From NCBI RefSeq assembly GCF_006402735.1, contig NZ_CP017174.1, positions 4,405,001 to 4,469,000 of the forward strand: a stretch of DNA of 64,000 nt, in the 5' to 3' direction. The notes beneath the pieces were generated by a model, which was not told the DNA's origin, ran no database searches, and worked only from the letters and a program-made list of their open reading frames with translations. This stretch comes from Myxococcus xanthus. Lineage in GTDB: Bacteria; Myxococcota; Myxococcia; Myxococcales; Myxococcaceae. The translations under genes were made by a program, and so were the position numbers. How positions within the stretch are numbered: the first letter of the stretch is position 1; each line of letters starts with the position of its first letter. This document shows, in pieces, positions 33,086 to 42,015 of the stretch.

Positions 33086-34576
33086 TCAATCATCCAACGC
33101 GGCGCGGTGAGCAGGAATTGGCCGCGGAAGCAGGCGCGACAGCAGCGCGCTCACGGAGCGCACGGGGTGGGCGCCGGGCTCGGGGATGCGCGCCGTCAAC
33201 AGGGCCGCGCCCAGGCGGGCCACAGAGGACAGCACGAAGAGCACGTGCAGGTTCGCCCAGACGTGGCCGCCCAGGGTGAACTGGGTGGGCAGGGCGGCGG
33301 CGATGGCGCCTCCCAGCGCGGCCGCGGCGGCATAGGCCAGGCCGCCGGCGGTGGCGAAGGCGGCCAGGTAGAAGGGACGGTTCTTCCGGGGCGCGACCGT
33401 CAGGGGCAGCTCGAAGATGGCCAGGCCGTGGCCGCTCCACAGCGCCCCGGCGAGGAGGACGTCGAAGAGCAGGGGCCACAGCGTCCCCGCGGAGGGCAGC
33501 AGCCACAGGGCGGGGATGGTAGCGATGCCCAGTGAGCACGCCATCAACACGGGCTGGGCGCCGCAGCGGTCAATCGCGCGGCCCCAGAGTGGCGCCGCCA
33601 GGATGCGCACGCCCGCCACCGCCGCGGCATGCAGCGCCATGATGACGAAGGTCATCTTGAGGTTCTGGAGGCTGTGCAGCGCGAAGAAGGGCGCGGACAC
33701 CCCCACCGCCGCGTTCCAGGCCACCTGGTAGGTGAGCACCCGGCGCGCGTTGTCATCCTTGAAAGGGACCAGCGCGCCCTTGAGCTCCAGGGGCGGCGTG
33801 GTGCCCGGGGGCGCCGGGTCGTGCTGCGAGGCCATGAACAGGGTGGTGACGATGCCCATGACGCACGCGCCCAACGCGAGCAGCGGAAGGGCCACGCCCA
33901 CGCCGCCCGCGGGGCGCAGCCGGTCCATCAGGAGGCCCGCGCCCAGGGAGGCCAGCGTGCCCGCCAGCGTAGTGAGCGCGGTGCGGCGTCCGAAGAAGCG
34001 GCCCCGGACGGCGCGGGGCACCAGCTCCCCCATCCACGCCACCCAGGCGTTGTTGCCCACCACGCTCAACGCGGCGGAGATGCCGGCCACCGTCAGCAGC
34101 AGGTGCTGCTGGGATTCGAAGGGCAGGCCCAGCCAGGGCAGCACCGCCAGGGGGAACATCACCACGCGGGACAGGCACACCGCGGTGAGGGCCACGCGCC
34201 GGTGGCCGAAGACGCCCGTCAGCCAGGCCGCGGGGAACTGCACGAACTGCGCGAAGAAGGGCAGGGCCGTCATCACCCCGACGAGGAAGGGCCCCAGCTT
34301 CAGCGCGATGGCCCAGGCGGTGAGCACCGTCGCGCCCGCGCACGCGGTGAAGACCTCCGAGAACATGCCCTCCACCACGGACACGCCCAGCGTCCGGCGC
34401 AGCCGGCCCTGCTGGGGGCGGACCATGGGCCCGGGGCCGTCCGCGGGCGGCGCCCCCAGGAGCGGCGCCGTCGAACCGGGCAGGGACGCGCCGGGTCGGA
34501 ACAGCGGAACCGCGGAAGCAAGGGAGGCGAAGCTGAAGCTGCGGAGAAACTGCCGACGGAGGGCTGCGCGAGTCAC
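33086..34576 (-). CDS. MFS-fold membrane transporter
   Basis: The open frame gives 496 residues from GTG 34576. The first 50 residues (Ser/Ala/Pro-rich, no helix) may not be translated, since ATG 34426 starts MVRPQQGRLRRTLGVSVVEG right before TM1. Neither start has a good ribosome site. Twelve hydrophobic segments in two halves follow. The TM2-TM3 loop (AAWLTGVFGHRRVALTAVCL) and MGELVPRAVRGRFFGRR in the middle resemble a branch of uncharacterised MFS permeases common in myxobacteria. Substrate unknown. It is divergent from the polyprenyl synthase operon and lies upstream of the M36 gene on the same strand. Confidence 0.75.
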   Translation of the reverse strand: MTRAALRRQFLRSFSFASLASAVPLFRPGASLPGSTAPLLGAPPADGPGPMVRPQQGRLRRTLGVSVVEGMFSEVFTACAGATVLTAWAIALKLGPFLVGVMTALPFFAQFVQFPAAWLTGVFGHRRVALTAVCLSRVVMFPLAVLPWLGLPFESQQHLLLTVAGISAALSVVGNNAWVAWMGELVPRAVRGRFFGRRTALTTLAGTLASLGAGLLMDRLRPAGGVGVALPLLALGACVMGIVTTLFMASQHDPAPPGTTPPLELKGALVPFKDDNARRVLTYQVAWNAAVGVSAPFFALHSLQNLKMTFVIMALHAAAVAGVRILAAPLWGRAIDRCGAQPVLMACSLGIATIPALWLLPSAGTLWPLLFDVLLAGALWSGHGLAIFELPLTVAPRKNRPFYLAAFATAGGLAYAAAAALGGAIAAALPTQFTLGGHVWANLHVLFVLSSVARLGAALLTARIPEPGAHPVRSVSALLSRLLPRPIPAHRAALDD

Positions 34577-34735
34577 AGGTCCGCGTTCTGTCGCACGCTC
34601 CGCCGGGCCCTCTCAATCCACCCCCGGTGGGCCCCAGAGTGCCCGGCCGCTCTCCGGGCGAGTGCGGCGCGGCTGTCCCACATGCTCCGGTACCCGTTCG
34701 CGCCCGGCTGCTGGGCAGCGCTGGAATCAGGTGCA

Positions 34736-34753
34736 GTTCAAGCGGTCTTGAAC
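34736..34753. promoter_or_regulatory. Perfect 18-bp operator-like palindrome before the polyprenyl synthase operon
   Basis: GTTCAAG at 34736-34742, CGGT, then CTTGAAC at 34747-34753 form an exact dyad. It ends 29 bases before the synthase start, in the expected promoter or leader position. The second gene of the operon encodes a GbsR/MarR regulator, and such proteins bind dyads of this size, so autoregulation is a natural inference. Confidence 0.6.
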
Positions 34754-34782
34754 TATATGAACGGACGAGGAGACGGCGCACT

Positions 34783-35781
34783 ATGGATCTGGCTCGGGAG
34801 CTGACGGATTTTCTGGGGGCGGTGGAGCAGCGGCTTGGCAGCACCCTGGTGGATGGCGATGCCGGTCCGGACGTGAAGGGCGACACGCTGATGGAGGCGG
34901 CCCGCCACCTGTGCCTGGGCAGCGGCAGCAAGCGCGCGCGCCCCATGCTGGCGCGGCTGTTCGGCGGCGCGGTGGGAGTTCCGGCGGAGCGGCTGGTGGA
35001 CGTGGCCGTGGCCGCGGAGCTCATCCATTCCGCCAGCCTGCTGCACGACGACGTGGTGGACGCGGGCATGTTCCGCCGGGGCCGGCCGACGGTGAACGCG
35101 CGCTGGGGCAACATCGTCGCGGTGATGAGCGGCGACCTCATCCTGTCCACGGGCCTGTACCAGCTGTCCCAACTGGACGCGCGGCTGACGCGCAGCGCGC
35201 TGTCGGTCGTCTCCGAGATGACCCGCGCCGCCATCGCCGAGGTGGAGGCTCGCGGCGACCTGGACCTGCCGCTCAACCGGCTGCGCTTCATCGCCGAGGG
35301 CAAGACGGGCTCGCTGTTCGGCTGGTGTGGCAACGCGGCGGCGACGCTGGCGGAGCACCCCGAGGCGGTGGAACGTTTCGACGGCTTCGGGCGTCACCTG
35401 GGCGTGGCGTTCCAGATCGCCGACGACATTCGCGACATCCTGGGCACGGACGTGGGCAAGCCGCGTTACGCGGACGTGCACTCGCGCACGCCGTCCATGC
35501 CCATCCTCCTGGCGGTGGCCAAGGATGAGTCGCTGCGGCGCAAGCTGAAGGACGCGTGGGCGTTCTCGGCGATCACGCCGGAGCGCACGAAGGAGATTGG
35601 CGCGGCCATTGAAGCCACGGGCGCGGTGGATGCCTCCATGGCGCGGATGAACGTCGAAATCGAGGCGGCGCTCGACAAGCTGGGCCACTTCGCCAAGGAG
35701 CCCGCGGGCGCGGAGCTGGTGAGCTGGGCGCGGAGGCTGTCGGCCGGCATCGCGGAACAAGTCCAGGGGCGCGCTGCATGA
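34783..35781 (+). CDS. Trans-polyprenyl diphosphate synthase
   Basis: A 332-residue all-helical prenyltransferase; ATG 34783 follows GAGGAGA. It carries GSGSKRARPMLARL, the first aspartate-rich motif LLHDDVVDAG and the second motif QIADDIRDILG, which bind the Mg2+-diphosphate of the allylic substrate. These place it among long-chain (octaprenyl/solanesyl-type) synthases, which supply the side chain of menaquinone or other lipids. The region before the first DDxxD lacks the bulky aromatics of short-chain enzymes. Its stop overlaps the start of the regulator gene by four bases. Confidence 0.88.
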   Translation: MDLARELTDFLGAVEQRLGSTLVDGDAGPDVKGDTLMEAARHLCLGSGSKRARPMLARLFGGAVGVPAERLVDVAVAAELIHSASLLHDDVVDAGMFRRGRPTVNARWGNIVAVMSGDLILSTGLYQLSQLDARLTRSALSVVSEMTRAAIAEVEARGDLDLPLNRLRFIAEGKTGSLFGWCGNAAATLAEHPEAVERFDGFGRHLGVAFQIADDIRDILGTDVGKPRYADVHSRTPSMPILLAVAKDESLRRKLKDAWAFSAITPERTKEIGAAIEATGAVDASMARMNVEIEAALDKLGHFAKEPAGAELVSWARRLSAGIAEQVQGRAA

Positions 35782-36374
35782 AAGGCTACCTGTGGACGGG
35801 GGGACCCGGTAGCTCGGCCTCGGAGGCGCCGCCAGCGGATGGCCGGCTGGCGCCCTGGGAAGCCATCGCGGTGGACGCGGTGGGCAATGTCATTGAGTTC
35901 TGGGGGTTCAAGCGCAACCAGGGCCGGGTCTGGGCCCTGCTATACCTGCGCGGTGAGCCCCTGACCGCGGGCGAAATCGAGCGCGAGCTGGACCTGTCCA
36001 AGGGCGGGGTCTCCATGCTGCTGCGCGACTTGGAGCGCTGGGGCGTCATCCAGCGCGTGCGCCTGCCCCAGGACACCGTCTGGCGTTACGGCGCGGAGAA
36101 CGACCTGGTCCGGATGGTGACGCACGTCATCGAGGAGCGCGAGGCGGGCTTCGTCGCGCGCATCCGCGCCGACCTGGCGGAGGCCCGGCGGCTGGCGGAG
36201 ACCCAGTCGGGGCTGCCCCCGGACCGGCTTCAGCGGTTGGAGAAGATGGCCACGCTGGCCGAGCACGTGGAGCGCGCGCTGCGGCTGTTCATCAAGACGT
36301 CCCGGCTGGATGTGTCCGGTGTGCTGTCCGTCTTCCGGGACGAGGCCACCGGGGGACGCCGGGGCTCCAAGTAG
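35778..36374 (+). CDS. GbsR/MarR-family transcriptional regulator
   Basis: A 198-residue winged-helix protein. After a 25-residue flexible N-terminus comes AVGNVIEFWGFKRNQGRVWA, then the helix-turn-helix (EPLTAGEIERELDLSKGGVS, MLLRDLERWGVI) and the wing (LPQDTVWRYGAENDL). This is the GbsR subgroup of MarR regulators. A C-terminal coiled region (RLQRLEKMATLAEHVERALR) probably dimerises. It is translationally coupled to the prenyl synthase and likely binds the palindrome at 34736-34753. The effector is unknown; GbsR homologues respond to choline. Confidence 0.85.
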   Translation: MKGYLWTGGPGSSASEAPPADGRLAPWEAIAVDAVGNVIEFWGFKRNQGRVWALLYLRGEPLTAGEIERELDLSKGGVSMLLRDLERWGVIQRVRLPQDTVWRYGAENDLVRMVTHVIEEREAGFVARIRADLAEARRLAETQSGLPPDRLQRLEKMATLAEHVERALRLFIKTSRLDVSGVLSVFRDEATGGRRGSK

Positions 36375-36392
36375 TCAGTCAAAGGGGCGGAC

Positions 36393-36914
36393 ATGGATTC
36401 GCATTACGATCAGGTGATGAAGGCGCGTGCGGGCGCGGACCCGTCGGCCACGCGCCTGTACTTCGCGTACTCGACCATCCTGGACCGCGCCGCGTTCGAG
36501 GAGTGGCGGTCCCAGCACAGCTACGACTTCTTCGAGCTGCCCGAGGGGCGGCTGGCCGAGGCCGTGGATGTCGATCTGGTCTATGACTTCCCGTCGCGCT
36601 GGTGGGGTGGGCGCGTCGCGGGGCTGACGGATTCCGCGGGCCAGAAGGTGTACGGCCGCCTGTTCGAGATTCGCGGCCAGGACTGGCCCATCATCCAGCA
36701 CAAGGAAGGCTTCGTGACGAGCATGTGCGTGGAGCGGCCGGTGCGCGTGCGCGTGGATGGGCAGGAACTGGAGGCCACGGCGTTCGTCACGAATCCGCGG
36801 CGTGCGTCGGCGGACGGCCCGGTCAGCACCCGTTTCGTGGACGCGCTGGTGCGCGGTGCCCTGGCCGCGGGCCTGCCAGCGGACTACGTGGAGCGGCTGA
36901 AGCGCGGCGAGTAG
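36393..36914 (+). CDS. Gamma-glutamylcyclotransferase-like (AIG2-fold) protein
   Basis: A 173-residue protein. RLYFAYSTILDRAAFEEW resembles the YGS-type opening loop (FAYGSNL) of the AIG2/GGCT fold. QKVYGRLFEIRGQDWPIIQH is followed by the putative catalytic glutamate in KEGFV. The family releases 5-oxoproline from gamma-glutamyl peptides, but many members have unknown substrates, and the loop here is altered (YST for YGS). It starts 18 bases after the regulator gene and is probably the third gene of the operon, with AAAGGGGCGG as ribosome site. Confidence 0.65.
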   Translation: MDSHYDQVMKARAGADPSATRLYFAYSTILDRAAFEEWRSQHSYDFFELPEGRLAEAVDVDLVYDFPSRWWGGRVAGLTDSAGQKVYGRLFEIRGQDWPIIQHKEGFVTSMCVERPVRVRVDGQELEATAFVTNPRRASADGPVSTRFVDALVRGALAAGLPADYVERLKRGE

Positions 36915-37001
36915 CCCTCGCGGGCGTTCCGTAAGCCCTCGGACACAATCCAGCGTGGTGCCTTCCCTCCGCGCTGGGAGTGCGCAGCTTGGGCGGCGCG
37001 T

Positions 37002-37097
37002 ATGTTCTTCTTCTTCTCGAACCGGCTCGGCTGTATCGGCAGCATCCTGGTGTCCATCGCCCTGAGCGCGGTGCTCTACTTCCTGTTCATGCGCTGA
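37002..37097 (+). CDS. 31-residue single-span membrane protein
   Basis: A short reading frame, MFFFFSNRLGCIGSILVSIA then LSAVLYFLFMR and stop. The FFFF-SNRLGC-G-S pattern followed by one hydrophobic helix is shared by a set of tiny bacterial membrane proteins, best known from actinobacteria; this is from memory. It sits 87 bases after the AIG2-like gene, with only a weak ribosome site (GGGCGGCG). It may be co-transcribed. Function unknown. Confidence 0.6.
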   Translation: MFFFFSNRLGCIGSILVSIALSAVLYFLFMR

Positions 37098-37117
37098 GGC
37101 CCGGCCCCTGGGCAGGC

Positions 37118-37327
37118 TCACGGCTTGCCGTGCCACAGGTCGTCCGAGTCCTCGGAGTCCAGTGGATGGATGGTGATCTCACGCCCGTCCTTGTCGGGCG
37201 TGCTGCGCACCGCCTCCGTCTCGTCCGGCGTTCGAGGCGCCCGCTCCGAGAAGCTGTCGTTCTGGAGGTGGCGCTGACGCTGCTCACTGGTCCCGCCGTA
37301 CCCCTCGATGATCTTCTTCTTTGTCAT
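37118..37327 (-). CDS. Small hydrophilic protein of unknown function
   Basis: A 69-residue protein from ATG 37327, preceded by AGGAGGACGGGG. It is rich in charged and polar residues (MTKKKIIEGYGGTSEQRQRH, then SERAPRTPDETEAVRSTP) with no hydrophobic core, suggesting an intrinsically disordered protein. No family was recognised. It converges with the 31-residue membrane protein gene. The strong ribosome site and good codon usage support translation. Confidence 0.65.
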   Translation of the reverse strand: MTKKKIIEGYGGTSEQRQRHLQNDSFSERAPRTPDETEAVRSTPDKDGREITIHPLDSEDSDDLWHGKP

Positions 37328-37443
37328 CCCCGTCCTCCTGGTGCGTCGATCGCCCAGAAGTAGGCTGGGGTCGGATGGAGGAGGGAGCAAGCGGCACGGC
37401 CTGCTCGCCTGGTGTGCGGGCGGTGTATCGGGGGTTGGCGGGC
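37328..37443. other. Spacer between the small gene and the repeat array
   Basis: Nothing recognisable beyond the ribosome site and presumed promoter of the small minus-strand gene. Together with the array it begins a gene-free interval of about 1150 bases reaching to glgB. Confidence 0.3.
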
Positions 37444-38185
37444 AGTGCCTACATGCACAAAACATCAGGTGTTTTCAGGGGGCCTGAGACCATCGTTCCT
37501 ACATGAACGTCAGGGCAGGGGCCCGGCGATCATGATCGGGGGTGATTGACTGCCTGGATGTTCAGTGGGTCATGCGGTGGTTGGTCCGCCAAGGCCTACA
37601 TGAACGCGCTATCAGGCATTTGGCCTCATGTTCGCGGTGTCGCTGTGAGCGGGCTTCAGTGACACACCGGGTTCTGGTTGCTGCCGATTTGCTGATGACG
37701 TGTTCAGAGGGGCGAGTACCCTCGATTGCATCAATGCCCACATGGTCGTGTGTTCAGTGTCGCGCGGAGTTCTGATCGCGGCCTGTTTGCTGATGGTATG
37801 TTCAGTGGTCCGGATGGCGCTGTGGACGCGAATGCCTACATGGTAGCGCGTTCAGTACCGCGTATCGGCCTGAACGCGGCATGTTGCTGATTCAATGTTC
37901 AGTGGTTCGGGCGTCGTCTTGGGTATTCATGCCTACATGGCAGTGCGTTCAGTGCGCCGCTCGGCCGAGCGCCGTCTTCGGGCTGGCTGGATGTTCAGTG
38001 GTTTTTGGCACCCCGTATTGAGATGCCTACATGGTCATGCGTTCAGTGTTGCCACAGAGGCTGATCGCCGTCTTTGGGCTGATTGGATGTTCAGTGAGTT
38101 TTGGCACCCCGTGTGTCGAATCCTACGGGCCTGCTCGTTCAGTGCCTGGCTGGTTCCCTTTCGCTGACGGGATGCCCAGTGATTT
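37444..38185 (+). repeat. Noncoding array of degenerate repeats with an 8-bp core every ~48 bp
   Basis: GTTCAGTG or a close variant begins at 37560, 37654, 37702, 37752, 37800, 37850, 37897, 37947, 37993, 38041, 38089 and 38137, with weaker forms at about 37609 and 38174. The steps are 46-50 bases, except where a weak copy intervenes. Copies alternate between two contexts, ATGTTCAGTGG and GCCTACATGG-N5-CGTTCAGTG, giving a super-period of 96-98 bases. The GCCTACATGG block extends leftward to 37446. Units 96, 97, 98 and 142 bases long break any single reading frame, so the array is not a repeat protein. Composition is less G+C-rich than the flanks. Function unknown. Confidence 0.85.
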
Positions 38186-38479
38186 CAATGCACTCTGACG
38201 GGTCGTGCATGGGATTAATGTCTGTGATTGATGTTTGTCTTTGATGTTTTTGTTGGCATTCATTGCGAAGAGTCATTGAGGGGCCCGCTGGAGCGCAGGC
38301 TGGTTCACGCGCGGGGCGGTGGCTGCTCTGGTGGGAGACCCACCATGGCGAAGACGAACGACACCAGGCGGCGAGCAAAGCCCGTCGCCGTCGCCCCCAG
38401 TTCGCACACTGTGCCTCGACGCAGGAACCAGGAGTCCGCGGTGATGCTGTGGTGAACGCCCCTGTGTCGAGGGATTGGC
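38186..38479. other. Stretch between the repeat array and glgB
   Basis: A T-rich part (38215-38260) contains short imperfect repeats of TTGATGTTTGTC type. A hairpin (TGGTGGG at 38329-38335 with CCCACCA at 38339-38345) follows. A 36-codon plus-strand frame begins inside it at ATG 38345 (MAKTNDTRRRAKPVAVAPSS) and is basic and short; it may be translated, but nothing supports it beyond a GGGAGA in the hairpin. Confidence 0.3.
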
Positions 38480-40684
38480 TCAGCCCGGCGTGAACCACAA
38501 CACGGACAACGGGGGCAGGGTGAGGGTGGCCGAAGCCGGCTGGCCATCCCAGCCCGTGGGTTCGGTGTGAATCTGGCCCATGTTGCCCAGGTTGGAGCCG
38601 CCGTACTGCTCGGCGTCCGTGTTGATCAACTCCACGTAGCGGCCCTGGAACGGGAAGCCCACGCGGTAGTTCTCCCGCACCGTCGGCGACAGATTGGCGA
38701 TACACACCACATGCCGTCCTGGCTGACGCGCGCGCCGCACGAACGCGAACACGTTGTACGCGGCCGAGTCCGGCTGGAGCCACTGGAAGCCCATGGGCTC
38801 GCCGTCCGCGTCGTGAAGCGCGGGCATGTCCCGGTAGATGCGGTTCAGGTCCGAAACCAGCTGAAGGATGCCGTGGTGCCCCGGGTCGTGCGTCAGGTGC
38901 CAGTCCAGGCTCTTGTCGTGGTTCCACTCGGCCGGCTGGCCGAACTCGCCGCCCATGAAGACGAGCTTCTTGCCCGGGTGCGCCCACATCCATGCGAACA
39001 GGGAGCGCAGGTTGGCGCGCTTCTGCCACGGGTCGCCCGGCATCCGCCCGTACAGGCTGCCCTTGCCGTGCACCACCTCGTCATGGCTCAGCGGCAGCAT
39101 GAACTGCTCGCTGAACGCGTACAGCAAGCCGAAGGTGAGCTGGTTGTGGTGGTACTGCCGGTAGATGGGGTCCTTGGAGAAGTACGACAGCGTGTCGTGC
39201 ATCCACCCCATGTTCCACTTGTAGTCGAACCCCAGGCCGCCTTCGGACACCGGCGCGGACACCTTGGGCCAGGCCGTGGACTCCTCGGCGATGACGACGA
39301 CGCCCGGGTGCTTGCGGTGGACCGTTTCGTTCAGCTCGCGCAGGAAATGGATGGCCTCTTCGTTCTCCCGGCCGCCCCAGCGGTTGGGAATCCACTCGCC
39401 CTGCTTGCGGCTGTAGTCGAGGTAGAGCATCGACGCCACCGCGTCCACGCGCAGTCCGTCGATGTGGTACTCCTCGATCCAGAACAACGCGTTGGCGATG
39501 AGGAAGTTGCGCACCTCATTGCGGCCGAAGTTGAAGACCAGCGTGCCCCAGTCCGGCTGCGCGCCCTTGCGCGGGTCGGCATGCTCATACAGGGCCGTGC
39601 CGTCGAACTGCCCCAGGGCGTGCAGGTCGCGCGGGAAGTGTCCGGGCACCCAGTCCACGAGCACCCCGATGCCTTCCTGGTGCATGTGGTCGATGAAGAA
39701 GCGCAGGTCATCCGGGTGGCCGAAGCGCGCCGTGGGAGCGTAGTAGCCACCGACCTGGTAGCCCCAGGAGCCACCGTAGGGGTGCTCGGCCACGGGGAGC
39801 AGCTCGATGTGGGTGAAGCCGGTGAACTTGATGTACTCGGCCAGCGCGGGAGCCAGCTCCCGGTACGTCATGGGCCGGTCGCCGTCTTCCACCACCCGGC
39901 GCCAGCTGCCCAGGTGGACCTCGTACACGCTCCACGGCTGGTGATGGACGTCCCGCCGCTGCGCGCGTTGCTCCAGCCACGCCGCGTCGCCCCAGGTGTA
40001 GCGCGCCAGGTCGTGCACCACGGAGGCCGTGGCGGGGGGGACCTCGGTGCGGAAGGCGAACGGGTCCGCCTTGAGGACGTTGGGCCCGCCCTGGCCGGGG
40101 CGAATCTCGAACTTGTACCGGGTGCCTTCGCCCACCTCGGGGACGAAGAGCTCCCAGATGCCGGAGGAGCCCATGCGGCGCATGGAGTGCAGCCGGCCGT
40201 CCCAGCCGTTGAAGTCACCGACCACGGACACGCCCGCCGCCGTGGGGGCCCACACCGCGAACGAGGTGCCGCGCACGCCGTTGTGGTGCAGCAGGTGCGC
40301 GCCCATGCGCTCCCAGAGCCGCTCGTGGCGGCCTTCACCGGCGTAATACAGGTCCATCTCCCCCAGGGTGGGGAGGAAGCTGTACGGGTCGCGCAGCGTG
40401 AAGACGCGCTTGCCGGGGTACTCCACTTCCAGCAAGTAGTTGAACGTCTGGTCCTTGCCGTTGATGCGGGCCTCGTAGACGCCGCCCAGCCGGTGCGTCA
40501 TCGCGACGCGGCCGCCGGATTCCGGCAGCACGTGGATGGCCACGGCGTCCGGGCGGAAGGCGCGAATCACCACGCCATCCCCATCCGGGTGGATGCCCAG
40601 GACAGAGTGTGGCTCCGGATGCCTCAGCTCCACGACACGCTGAAGCTCCGCGTCGACCTGGGCCTTGTCGGCTGGCTTCCTCAC
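38480..40684 (-). CDS. glgB: 1,4-alpha-glucan branching enzyme
   Basis: A 734-residue GH13 enzyme, the normal GlgB length, from GTG 40684 (GGAGG upstream; the start overlaps the maltokinase stop as GTGA). An N-terminal CBM48 pair precedes the barrel (RGTSFAVWAPTAAGVSVVGD). Catalytic residues are D414 in GLRVDAVASM, E467 in VVVIAEEST and D535 in LPLSHDEVVHG. It cuts alpha-1,4 chains and rejoins them as alpha-1,6 branches. As last gene of the glgE-treS-maltokinase-glgB operon it branches the glucan that GlgE extends, producing glycogen-like polymer from trehalose. Confidence 0.96.
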   Translation of the reverse strand: MRKPADKAQVDAELQRVVELRHPEPHSVLGIHPDGDGVVIRAFRPDAVAIHVLPESGGRVAMTHRLGGVYEARINGKDQTFNYLLEVEYPGKRVFTLRDPYSFLPTLGEMDLYYAGEGRHERLWERMGAHLLHHNGVRGTSFAVWAPTAAGVSVVGDFNGWDGRLHSMRRMGSSGIWELFVPEVGEGTRYKFEIRPGQGGPNVLKADPFAFRTEVPPATASVVHDLARYTWGDAAWLEQRAQRRDVHHQPWSVYEVHLGSWRRVVEDGDRPMTYRELAPALAEYIKFTGFTHIELLPVAEHPYGGSWGYQVGGYYAPTARFGHPDDLRFFIDHMHQEGIGVLVDWVPGHFPRDLHALGQFDGTALYEHADPRKGAQPDWGTLVFNFGRNEVRNFLIANALFWIEEYHIDGLRVDAVASMLYLDYSRKQGEWIPNRWGGRENEEAIHFLRELNETVHRKHPGVVVIAEESTAWPKVSAPVSEGGLGFDYKWNMGWMHDTLSYFSKDPIYRQYHHNQLTFGLLYAFSEQFMLPLSHDEVVHGKGSLYGRMPGDPWQKRANLRSLFAWMWAHPGKKLVFMGGEFGQPAEWNHDKSLDWHLTHDPGHHGILQLVSDLNRIYRDMPALHDADGEPMGFQWLQPDSAAYNVFAFVRRARQPGRHVVCIANLSPTVRENYRVGFPFQGRYVELINTDAEQYGGSNLGNMGQIHTEPTGWDGQPASATLTLPPLSVLWFTPG

Positions 40685-42015
40685 TTGGGTGCCTCCATAC
40701 GCAAGAGGGCCTGGACGGGGATGCGCACCCAGTCGGGCCGGTTCTGCATTTCGTATCGGACTTCGTAGAGGAGTTTCTCCAACTCGAACGCACGCAGCAT
40801 CACGTCGAAGGTGTCTTCGTCCGTGGGCAGGAAGGGCGCGCCGCGCGTCACCTGCCGATAACCTTCCACGAAGGCGTCGCGGATGGTGTTCATGCGCTCG
40901 TGGGGCGTGCCACCCTCCAGTGCAACCGTCGCCTCCGCGTAGTCGAACGAGCGGATCATCCCCGCCACGTCGCGCAGCGCGCTGTACTTCTCCCGGCGGG
41001 TGGTGAAGGAGCGCGCGGGCTCGCCTTCGAAGTCGAAGATGATCCACTGGTTGTTGGCGCGCAGCACCTGCCCCAGGTGGAGGTCGCCGTGGATGCGAAT
41101 CTTCTGGCCGGAGGGCGGCACCTGCGCCAGGCGCTTCGCGTACTCGATGAGGTCGTCGCGCCGGTTCTCCAGTTCCGGGTACTGCCGGCTGGCGTCCGCC
41201 AGCGTCACGCCCAGCTCCCCGACGATGGAGGCGCTCCAGCGCTGGAGGTCCTCTTGCAGCAGCGGCTCCGGCGTGAAGGCCGGGTCTTCGTCGGTCGCCG
41301 AGGCGAACGCCAGGTGGAGCTCGCCCAGACGCGAGCCCAGATCGCGCATCTCCGACTGGAAGCGCTCACCCACGGCACGTTCCTGGCGCAGCCGGTCCAA
41401 CGTGTACTTCCAGCCGTCCGTCGCGTCCGGCACGAAGCGGTGGGCCACCGCGAGCGTCGCGCCCGCCGCCCCTTCCAGATGCAGCGCGCCCACCAGCGTG
41501 GGCGTGGCACGGAACGACGTCTTGGTCGCGAGGAAGCGGCCCACCTCATGCTCCGGATTCACGCCGGCTTCCAGCTTGCGGATGATCTTCAGGATGACTT
41601 TCTCACCCAGCACCACCGAGGTGTTGCTCTGCTCCACCTGCAGCCGCCGCACCTCTGGTGACTCCGAGAGGGCGAGCAAGCCGTCCTGACCGCCAATCCA
41701 TTCGCCTTGCACGCGGCCGGACGCGGACGCCACCTGGCCTTCGGTTCGGATGAGGTCGAAGAGGCCGCGCAGGCATTCGTCGCTCTCCAGCGCGTCTCGC
41801 ACGCCTTCGGTGGAGGGATGGACGGGCAGCAGGTAGCGCTCCGGGCTGCCCAGTTCGTAGATGACCTCCACCACGGCGAGGCTGAAGGTGCAACCGCCCG
41901 ATTCGACGGTAGCGTGGTCCATCACCGTGACGTGCTTGATGGGCCAGGCCTTGCCGCTGAACCAGCGCTGGTGCTTGAGGTAGTCAGGGAGCTTGGTCAA
42001 ATCGAGGGTTGTCAT
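40681..42015 (-). CDS. pep2: Maltokinase (trehalose-to-glucan pathway)
   Basis: A 444-residue aminoglycoside-phosphotransferase-fold kinase from ATG 42015, after GAGGAG; the start overlaps the treS stop by four bases. The N-terminal cap domain ([20 protein letters not shown]) is typical of maltokinases. Likely ATP lysine K143 sits in VILKIIRK, the catalytic motif H309-G-D311 in [13 protein letters not shown], and the metal aspartate D328 in IIFDFEGEP. It phosphorylates maltose at C1 with ATP, giving the maltose-1-phosphate used by GlgE. It is a separate gene here, whereas in some bacteria it is fused to TreS. Confidence 0.93.
   Translation of the reverse strand: MTTLDLTKLPDYLKHQRWFSGKAWPIKHVTVMDHATVESGGCTFSLAVVEVIYELGSPERYLLPVHPSTEGVRDALESDECLRGLFDLIRTEGQVASASGRVQGEWIGGQDGLLALSESPEVRRLQVEQSNTSVVLGEKVILKIIRKLEAGVNPEHEVGRFLATKTSFRATPTLVGALHLEGAAGATLAVAHRFVPDATDGWKYTLDRLRQERAVGERFQSEMRDLGSRLGELHLAFASATDEDPAFTPEPLLQEDLQRWSASIVGELGVTLADASRQYPELENRRDDLIEYAKRLAQVPPSGQKIRIHGDLHLGQVLRANNQWIIFDFEGEPARSFTTRREKYSALRDVAGMIRSFDYAEATVALEGGTPHERMNTIRDAFVEGYRQVTRGAPFLPTDEDTFDVMLRAFELEKLLYEVRYEMQNRPDWVRIPVQALLRMEAPK

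Noticed and set aside
37895..38167. 90-residue frame over the array with 32-residue periodicity
   Set aside because: The period is 96 bases only for the last few units; earlier units are 97, 98 and 142 bases, so the frame is not maintained. No ribosome site.
37444..38185. Array considered as a CRISPR
   Set aside because: The conserved core is only 8-12 bp, intervals are about 38-40 bp with partly similar content, two alternating contexts exist, and no cas gene is near.
38567..40768. 733-residue open frame antisense to glgB
   Set aside because: Shadow of the glgB codon bias; no domain, no ribosome site. The same holds for the antisense frame over treS (42339-43793).
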